Source of the DNA: Volvariella volvacea V23
Taxonomy: Eukaryota > Basidiomycota > Agaricomycetes > Agaricales > Pluteaceae
NCBI GenBank assembly: GCA_000349905.1
Contig: KB722753.1
Coordinates: forward strand, 697,153-728,147
DNA: 30,995 nt
Direction: 5' to 3'
The position numbers and the translations under genes are program-made. This document shows positions 23,492-30,995 of the stretch, in pieces. Under the pieces are notes generated by a model. The model did no database searches, was not told the DNA's origin, and worked only from the letters and a program-made list of their open reading frames with translations. Numbering within the stretch: position 1 is the first letter of the stretch; every line of letters begins with the position of its first letter.

Positions 23492-26400
23492 ATGAGTACA
23501 TCGAGCAGAACGACGACGACCTCGTCTCCTCCCATCCCAATCAGTCCTTTCACCATTTATTCAGACCCATCCGAGGCTACCTCTGACGAAACACCCGACC
23601 TTGGAGCTTTTACGACCGTTCTTCGCGAATGGAATCACTTACAGCCACCACTGCGCATTCCCCGCTTTCATACCTCTTCGAGTTCAGCAACGACAAGAAC
23701 AGCACAAACACTACCTACAGACGCTCAGACACCTATCGAAGGGTCAACAGTATGGAATCACCTACCCATTGATACCTATTTCGATCCGCATTCAACAACA
23801 ACCAACGGCGCTCAGACCAATTCTCCCCCGTTATCACCACCTCAGTCATCCTCCCCCCCTTATCCTCCTCACCGTTGGCGATCACACAGCGACGGAGAAT
23901 TTGACTACAACTTTGAAGAAGAAGGGACAGAAAGCGCAAGGACAGTCGAGATAGACTCGGAACTCGATGCGGATTTCGATCTTTCAATGGAACAGCCGCC
24001 GTCGATTAAGATAGAAGACGGCTTTTCAGACAACGTAGAGCAGCAGAGGGGTGATGATCGTGGACCAGAAGCACCATCACTCGGATATCTGGAGGCAGCA
24101 CTCAACTTTATTGCTGCAGAGCGTGCTAGATGGGCTGCTCAACGAGAGGCGGGAACCGCAGCTCCTGACTTGATAGATGTCGATACGGAGCTTAGTATAA
24201 GTGAGTAATTATGTTTCAGGGACACGAAAACGGGTGTTCACATCATTCCTACCTATCAGAGTCACGGAAGAGACGGCGCCAGAGGAGACGCCCGTCAAAG
24301 CGTCGTGGTGCTGATGGAGCATCCGCGTTTTTGTCAGCGGAGGAGGCTTCCATTGGACTCAGCCAAAGCACATCACCCATTACACCTACAACGTCGTCGT
24401 CTCTGCAAGAAGCCTCCGTGTCTTCGGTTCCTATTATTCCGTTTGATCCAGACTTACGTGAAGGCGCAAGCGCTGGCAATGTAGATCGAGATAATGTGGA
24501 GGAAGAAAACCCAAAAACTCAAGTACACCCATCTAAACAGCCGCACGACGCGCATATACCTACGCTCAGGACACGTCGTGCCGAAGTCGACCTCAGTGAC
24601 ACCATCGACTACGAAGAATCACGGTTGATTAGTTCGGGATTGGGTACAGGGATAGGGTTGCGAAACGCTAAATCTACCCCACATCTGCGTTCAGGGGTTG
24701 TGGAGGAGAGTGAGAGCAGTGCAGCAGATAGTAGAGATCGTGCGATAAAGCCAACCCAAGGTACAAGGGACAAGTCGAACGCCGGGACTTCTGCCGTCAG
24801 CGATGCCAAATCCTCGTCCATCCATCACAACCCATCTGCTCTTTCACCCTCTGCAACAACTTCATCGTCTGTAACTGCATCAAAGAAGTCCAAGACCAAA
24901 GCAAAACCTCTTCATGTCATATCACCTGCTGCAATAGCCGAACCTGAGGTGGACTCATCCTCCAGCCCTGGGGGACTCCACCCTCAACCTCCTCATGGGG
25001 CCACACTGTCTTTCACGAATTTGGCCGGACGTCCCCTTACTCTGCATGAACAACATGAAAGATTTCAGCAACGTCTCCGAGAGCATCACTCCAAGACGAA
25101 GATTGCCACTGAACCCTCAATAAGTCAGGCAGTTGAACTCCACATCACTCATCAGCATCACCGCCGCCATAGAAGCAGGTCTACACGGAGGCAGAAGTCA
25201 AGTAGCTTCGGTGGCAGTACGGGGTCTCCAATTTCGCCAGTGGGAAACAAGAGTGGATATAGGATGGGCGACGATGAAACTATATTATCATCACTCAGTA
25301 ACGGACGTCGATGGAAGCTGCATGGTCTCACGAAGAAGCTAATACAGGCGTTCCCTGAGGACAGAGATGATTTGGATAGAGTCTCAAGGCAGCTAGTCGG
25401 AAAGAAGGGGGACAAACTAGCAGGGGACGGGAATGAGAGCGGGTTAGACGGTGCTCGCTTGAAAAGCGAAGATGAAATTTTGGTTGTGCCATCAAAAGTG
25501 AAGTCAAAGACGAATGAAGAAAACATAAATCAAAAAGAGGAGGGGAGGTTGATTCACGTATTCATTGATCAGTGAGTTGTCTTTTCGGTTACCTTTGCTT
25601 TCCATTTCCTCCCATGTACGAAATTTGTGAATGGCGGTGTTGTATTATTCAAATTCGCTGTCTTGTCTGCCGGATATGTTCTCGATGTTGCTTCTGGGTA
25701 TGAATGAATGCGTCCCATTGTATCATCAGGCGCATATATCTGGCCGTCAACTCGCAAGATCCTCTCGCCATATCGTCCGGGTTATGCCTCGTGTTCACTG
25801 CACCCCTCACAACGTAAAAACCGATCGCTGACCATTTTCGTTCTTTTTTTCTTTTACCCGATCTACCAACTCTGCATCGCACCCACGTTCTATCTACACA
25901 TGGCTACTGGAATGATCCCGTCCATTGATCCCCGCAAACGATCTCCTTCTATCACCCCGTTGACCCCAACAGTTCTAATATCTTAATCGGGCTTTTATCA
26001 TACCTTAAACGACATCCAATTCAGAAGAAACTGCAACGCGGCTCAAATGCGAATACTAATGCAACATCAATATCATCCACGACTCTTTCCGCATCATATC
26101 AGAAGAAGAACATATCCGTGTACAATAGCCAATCAAGTCATAACATTCAAGATACCAATACCTACGGGTACCACGGTGCCGGATACACCACTTACGATTC
26201 GTCCAATGCAATATTAAACGATTATACTTATGCCACGACATCGAAAGCCAGGGGTGCTTTCTCATCTACAGAAGAAGAGGGCTACGGGAATTCTAATTAT
26301 TATCAGCGCTATACTAGAAAGAAGAATGCGCAGCACAAGTCGACTCATTTCTCGGAAACCTTTGGAGGCGGGGAGTTGGGTTTCGTGAATGCCATACTGG

Positions 26401-27509
26401 AGAGTGGCGGTTATACCAGCGGAAGTACCAATTACTATAGCGATGGGGGTAAAGGAGATAGTATAAGAGGAGGGACTAGAAGTGGAAGTGAGCGCTCAAA
26501 GAAGAAGTTTACGAAGAAGATGTGGCACGCTGCTCTGGCGCTGATACTGGAGAGGGGAAGACCTGTTCAACGTAAGCATGCTTGGTTGACGTTTGAGGAG
26601 TTTTTGACCTGATAATTCATTCATCACAGGCCGAGTGGTGGTCACTTCCAGTCCATTATATCAGCCTCTAGACGCAATGGAGCGATTAGGATACGAGGTT
26701 AGAATCTATTTACGAGTACCGGATCTCGGAGATGGGATGGATAGAGATAGAGAACGCTATAGGGCAGGATTGCCCATTGCAAACGTAGCCGCAGGGCGTA
26801 CGGATACGAACACAAGATCTGGAACGACAATATCCAGAACGACCGCTGCAACCAATGGTCGCACGTCACCGCCGACTCCTTCCTCATCACCCACCAAGCA
26901 GAGCTTTTCGGGTGCTGGTGGTAGCTTCAGAAGCAAGAAGAGGAAGGGCAGGGCAGATCTGGGGAGCATTGGAGGATTTGTCACTGATGAAGGGGTCTCT
27001 AGTGCTTCATCACATTATGGACGTCATCTTGGAACGTCCCCTTCGAATCACAATACTATCAACTTGGGGATTTCACCTCCCAAGAATGCGCAAGCTTTAT
27101 CGACCCCGCAGAGGGTCAAATACCGCGAGCAAGGAGTGGACGAGCTACTCCAATTGAAGCTTCATCAGGCATTGGCTGCGACTGATGAAGTACCTGAAGG
27201 TGCGACGATCGTACTCGCGACCGGAGATGGTAATGTCGGACAGTTTAACGAGGATGGTTTCTTGGGCCCTGTGAGGACGGCATTGCGAAGAGGATGGAGG
27301 GTGGAGCTGGTGGCATGGGAGGGCGGTTTAAGTAAGTCTTCCACCATCGCTTCACGATATGAACATATATTGATATTTTTATCTCAGGTCGCGCATGGAA
27401 ACGAGAATTCGGAGAAGGTAGTGAGTGGTGGGAGAAGGGGATGTTCAGAGTCATTCATTTGGAACAATTCGCGAGCTTTTTGGTGGATGTAGATGATGAA
27501 CTCATTTAA
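23492..27509 (+). CDS. NYN-domain (PIN-like RNase) protein, 1147 aa
   Basis: Five exons: 23492-24200, 24260-25571, 25973-26571, 26630-27331 and 27388-27509. The N-terminal 660 residues are low-complexity (Ser/Pro/Thr, acidic patches, then a very basic SRKRRRQRRRPSKRR stretch), so probably disordered and perhaps nuclear. The NYN fold starts at LIHVFIDHSNILIGLL (Asp673 is a likely metal ligand), goes on to QRRVVVTSSPL and a LGYEVRIYLRVPD strand, then IVLATGDGNVGQ (Asp near 1072) and ends in EGGLSRAWKREFGE and FRVIHLEQFASFL. NYN domains are Mg2+-dependent ribonucleases related to MARF1/limkain. Serine/glycine-rich insertions of about 170 and 130 residues split the fold. Intron 2 is 401 nt, far longer than any other, and cuts between FID and HSN. 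Target RNAs are unknown. Confidence 0.9.
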
Positions 27510-28158
27510 ACCGATCTCCGCCAGAGCGCATCGAGATAGGAGGTCCCAACACCTCGCTCCTCCCATGTGCTTTCACGTCTCAAAGTTTCAGCATTGCTTT
27601 TCACGCTTCAACTTCCATCTGGTCTGAAACCCCGATCCATTCTTCGTGATTTTTTTCTGCTCACATCGCCTTCAATTGTTTATAACCCCAGCTGGGATTG
27701 ATGCTAAGCATTCGTCTCAAGGTGGTACGTGGCACCAGCGCCACTATTTATAGTTGCAGCTCCGCCTCACCACTCCCGGGACCGGGGCCTGGAAGAGGAT
27801 ATCTGTTGCACCTTTCATTGGATATATTTGAGATTGTATTTGCTGTAGTTATCCTGCTCAATGTGCTTTGTATACATTTCACTGTAGCTAGTATCAAAAT
27901 TCAGATGGCTATTTAATATGCCAACAAGACGTCTAACTGGACTGGCGTACTTGCAAGAAACGTGCTTCAAGCAGCTCAATACTATACATTCACACGAACC
28001 TACAGACAAAGAATTGCGAATAGCATTGACAAGCTGAACCTAAATCAACGCAGTTTCTTGGAAAGGCATAAGTTGCATACTAAAGCCAGCATCCAAGGTG
28101 TACTCACTGTGATCGTGATAAGGAGCATCTATGCCCTGCTAGTACGCCATGGATCAGT
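27510..28158. other. Intergenic region between convergent genes
   Basis: Shared 3' flank of the NYN gene (+) and the bestrophin gene (-). AT-rich, with no frame above about 72 codons and no splice-consistent coding text. Confidence 0.65.
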
Positions 28159-30361
28159 TTAAACTCGGTATGCTGCCTGTGATTTCTCTCCCTCTGTCAG
28201 GACTTGCCACATTTTCTCGTAGCCTAATTGCTTCCATTCGTTGGCTGACCTCGTGTTCCACTTGTCTTTCTTCGACGTGAAGACCAGGTTTTGGTCATTG
28301 AAGACCCAGTCTTTAACCACAGGGGCCGGTCTCGCCGTCACGGATTTAATTTCCTTGCCTAGTATACGCGAAGATCAGAGGGCGATTGATACTCCTAAAT
28401 ATGTGCTACCCACGAATAATGTTGTGCGTGAAGTTATCGAGATTCTGTTATTGGAATAAACGTAGATGAAGGATGTGGTACCGCAGAACTCAAATTGTCA
28501 CTTACGAGATCGTTTATATCATATCCAAAAGGATCTGTGGGAGTTATTTGAGTAAGGTATGCTACTGGAATGACTTCCTTGATCTTACTTTCGATCTCTT
28601 CGCCTGCAACGAGGAACCCAAAGAAGAAGTAGGTCTACCACGGTATTGATAAATTGTTCGTCACACGAATTCAGATTCCACGTACGGTGACAATCGTTCC
28701 AGGAATAGTGATCCATCCGAGGCTGTTGTAGAGTTGGAAAGGCTACAACCAAGTTAATTCGATAGGGATCCCATACGGTGACGAAAGTACGTACCAACGC
28801 GAGACAGTAGAGAGTAGTGATAGTCCAGAGGTGACCAGAATACCTGTGTCGGGTAAGAAAAGTCTATGAATACGGCTTAGTAATAACGTACGAGAATGGG
28901 ATGGGTGTTGTTGAAATCCTTTCAAGGTCAGTCAGGCTCTCCACGAATGTGTTCACCGCAGCGAAGAGTGCGTCTACGATTGGTTGAATGGTGCGTGGGC
29001 ATCAGGCCAGGAGAAGGACACGTACTCATTGTAGGGACATCCATACCGCCTCGTCGTTGTAAGTTCGCGATGTAAGAGCTCTGAAGTCACAAGTTTAATT
29101 CGCATCCTATGTGCATAGTATAGTAATACCCACCAGGTATACGGATATCTCAACGGGTATATTATTGCGGGCTGCCTTGCGGCTGTAAAGCTTGGCTCGT
29201 ATACGAGCCCCCGCTGCTCTTTTCCCTTTGGAACTTATCAAATTAGCAAGCCAGATTGGAAGGATGTCAGAAAAGCTGAAACCAGGAGGGTTGTAGCTCG
29301 GGAGTAGGTAGGGAGTTGACTGAGTTTCCGGCCTTAATGTAGTGTCACTAGCCCCTCTACGGTGACGAATAGAACCGCGATTTGTGACCGGGAGAGGCAA
29401 GTAATCACTTTGCTTCTCTCCGAGGTTTCGACTTTGGGGGGGCATTGGCGGAGGTGTTTGCGACGACTGCAGGTCAAGATGGTAGACGGAATAGTAGAGA
29501 TCTCTATGAGTGTAGTTGTTATCGCCTGTTGAGAATGGGCGAAGGGAGGCATACTCATAATAGATACCGTCTTCTCCCCGCAGATAGTGCTTAACGGCCA
29601 CAGCAGCAGCTTCAACAAGGTTAAGCATTGTCTTCTTTTCAATGATGACTTCGCCTCTAAACTTGTCAATTTCTTCATCAGTTTTTTTGTCATGATCCAC
29701 TGGCAATTCTGCAAATCCGTGAGGCTTGTGATTATAGCAAGTAAGTCACATCACCCACCTGGGACATGAACCCAAACAACACGTGCCAGCGTTCGGCATG
29801 AATGTATGATTCGAGCCCATTGAGTCCTTCCTTGGTTGTATTTCTCGTATGCGGATGTAGTACGATACGAAATGACGAAACCAAGCACAGTACCAACACT
29901 TTGCGATAGGATGAGCGCAAAATTCCAATGGGCAAACGACCGATCTTACGCAGTAAGCAAAGTAGGCTGGATGCTGAGTTTGTAGCCTTTTTCATTAAGT
30001 ATTGTGATCAAGACCGCCCAACCGGCATAGAACACGAGCAGGTGCCAGGTTCCGAACAGCGCCGACGCTAATAATGCATTCAACGTCGAGGCCACAAATG
30101 TAGGTCCCTCAACAACGCTGCAGTAGAAATTTGGAAAGCGGCGATGAGTGAAAGAGAAGGAAGGTGGTAGGCGGGTGCTTAGCACTTACGGAAGCCTAGC
30201 CGAAATTCCAGTATGTGGTGGAGACAACAAGGTATCAGACCTCGTCAGGGGACGATTCGACTAAAAAATGAATGGAAGCCTTCAGCTCGTAAGAAAGGGC
30301 GTACTTGTTGTTTAGGTGCATCGAATGTAACACTAAGGGAGGGGGTTCGTGCAGAATCCAT
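28159..30361 (-). CDS. Fungal bestrophin-type anion channel (UPF0187), 502 aa
   Basis: Fourteen exons: 30305-30361, 30190-30260, 29950-30117, 29759-29898, 29555-29708, 29134-29503, 29026-29080, 28892-28973, 28795-28843, 28686-28742, 28589-28634, 28506-28534, 28414-28444 and 28159-28358. Introns are 44-72 nt, all GT-AG, and phases agree. Family marks in order: LPVVEGPTFVASTLNALLAS, WHLLVFYAGWAVLI, TVLGFVISYRTTSAYEKYNQ, QWARIIHSCRTLARVVWVH, a YYEDLYY turn, a Ser/Pro-rich cytosolic loop, IPVEISVYLSSYIANLQRRG, ERISTTPIPFSYSGHLWTI, TYFFFGFLVAGEEIENPFGY and the closing TARPAPVVKDWVF. These fungal proteins are anion (chloride/bicarbonate-like) channels by homology; substrate and membrane are not shown. 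Intron 28535-28588 is in frame and stop-free, so its retention would add 18 residues inside the conserved GEEIENPFGYD motif. Confidence 0.94.
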
Positions 30362-30995
30362 GGTGGTGGAAGATGAGATAGGGAGTGGGGATTGCACTCA
30401 CCCTTGACCCATTGCTTTATGTACCAGTTTAGCCGCAATGAGGCAACAGCACTAGATTCCATGCATATCGATTCGAGATGCGATGCATCTCGGCGAGTTG
30501 CAACAATCAGGGGCAACGACCGCCCGCGGCCTCATAGTATGCCTTCCATGCCAAATGAGGACTCATAATGCACGAGCAATCAGCGATAAGTGAGTGCATC
30601 AATATCGTGGACCTCTCAATCCATGCCCTACCCTTGTCAAATGCCTGAGTATGGACGTAATGGCATGAAAGTTCTCTGTTTATCCACCATCGCAATTATA
30701 TTCCTAGTAAAAAAAAAGAGGTGCCCCCAAAATAGGATAACAGCTGCTGATAACGATCATGGTGAGTGGCCATCTCGGTCGGTCTATTTTAAGTGGAAAG
30801 ACGGGCGCAGGGATATTAATAGCGATGCACGTTTCTAGGGGTGCACAGCCGGAATTTACCGAGAGACAAGACACGTAGAGTGAGTGTAGAAACTTATGTA
30901 AGGGTTATGATGATGGAGTGAATTCATATACTAGTAATATACAATGCTCTAAAGGGTTACTTCGGCTTTGCCAATGCAATTAATGAGTACTATCG
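30362..30995. other. Promoter side of the bestrophin gene, no gene
   Basis: Upstream flank of the bestrophin ATG. Frames reach only about 82 codons and match nothing. A poly-A run lies near 30709-30718. No repeat or RNA gene was seen. Confidence 0.6.

Overview
This window is nuclear DNA from a filamentous or yeast-like basidiomycete fungus, probably in Agaricomycotina. The evidence is seven protein genes densely cut by GT-AG introns of about 44-85 nt, a basidiomycete-type F-box protein, and typical fungal membrane proteins (Dur3, Vcx1, fungal bestrophin, an Atg27/MRH protein). No single-exon gene longer than about 1.5 kb is present. Ordinary ORF calling therefore misses most of the genes, and I rebuilt each one exon by exon from splice sites, reading frame and family conservation.

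Layout. 1-971: no gene, with one copy (about 822-891) of a diverged repeat. 972-2112: a 1.14 kb transposon-like element with 21-bp terminal inverted repeats and helically phased subterminal hexamers, ending 73 bp before an F-box gene (2186-3931, +). 4033-4108: second copy of the diverged repeat. 4688-6838 (-): vacuolar Ca2+/H+ exchanger, 8 exons. 6839-11266: gene-poor stretch holding a long imperfect palindrome (8518-8580) and a decayed leucine-rich/F-box-like relic (about 8565-9765, +). 11267-14403 (-): urea/polyamine permease DUR3, 19 exons, with GATA sites upstream. 16283-18075 (-): type I membrane protein with an MRH (Atg27-like) luminal domain. 19791-21325 (-): a tentative multi-exon gene of unknown function. 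21759-22710 (-): small secreted LPMO-like copper protein, 8 exons. 23492-27509 (+): 1147-residue NYN-domain (PIN-like) RNase protein. 28159-30361 (-): fungal bestrophin anion channel, 14 exons.

The genes do not form one pathway. They look like unrelated neighbours, although four act in membrane or vesicle transport. The LPMO-like and NYN genes share a divergent 781-bp promoter, and the NYN and bestrophin genes converge. The most notable features are micro-exons of 6, 12, 13 and 14 nt that conserved family motifs require, three non-canonical GC-AG introns, and the transposon-like element beside the F-box start. I saw no new multi-gene system. The least explained pieces are the TIR element, the unknown gene at 19.8-21.3 kb and the relic region at 8.5-9.8 kb. 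No tRNA, rRNA or CRISPR array was found.
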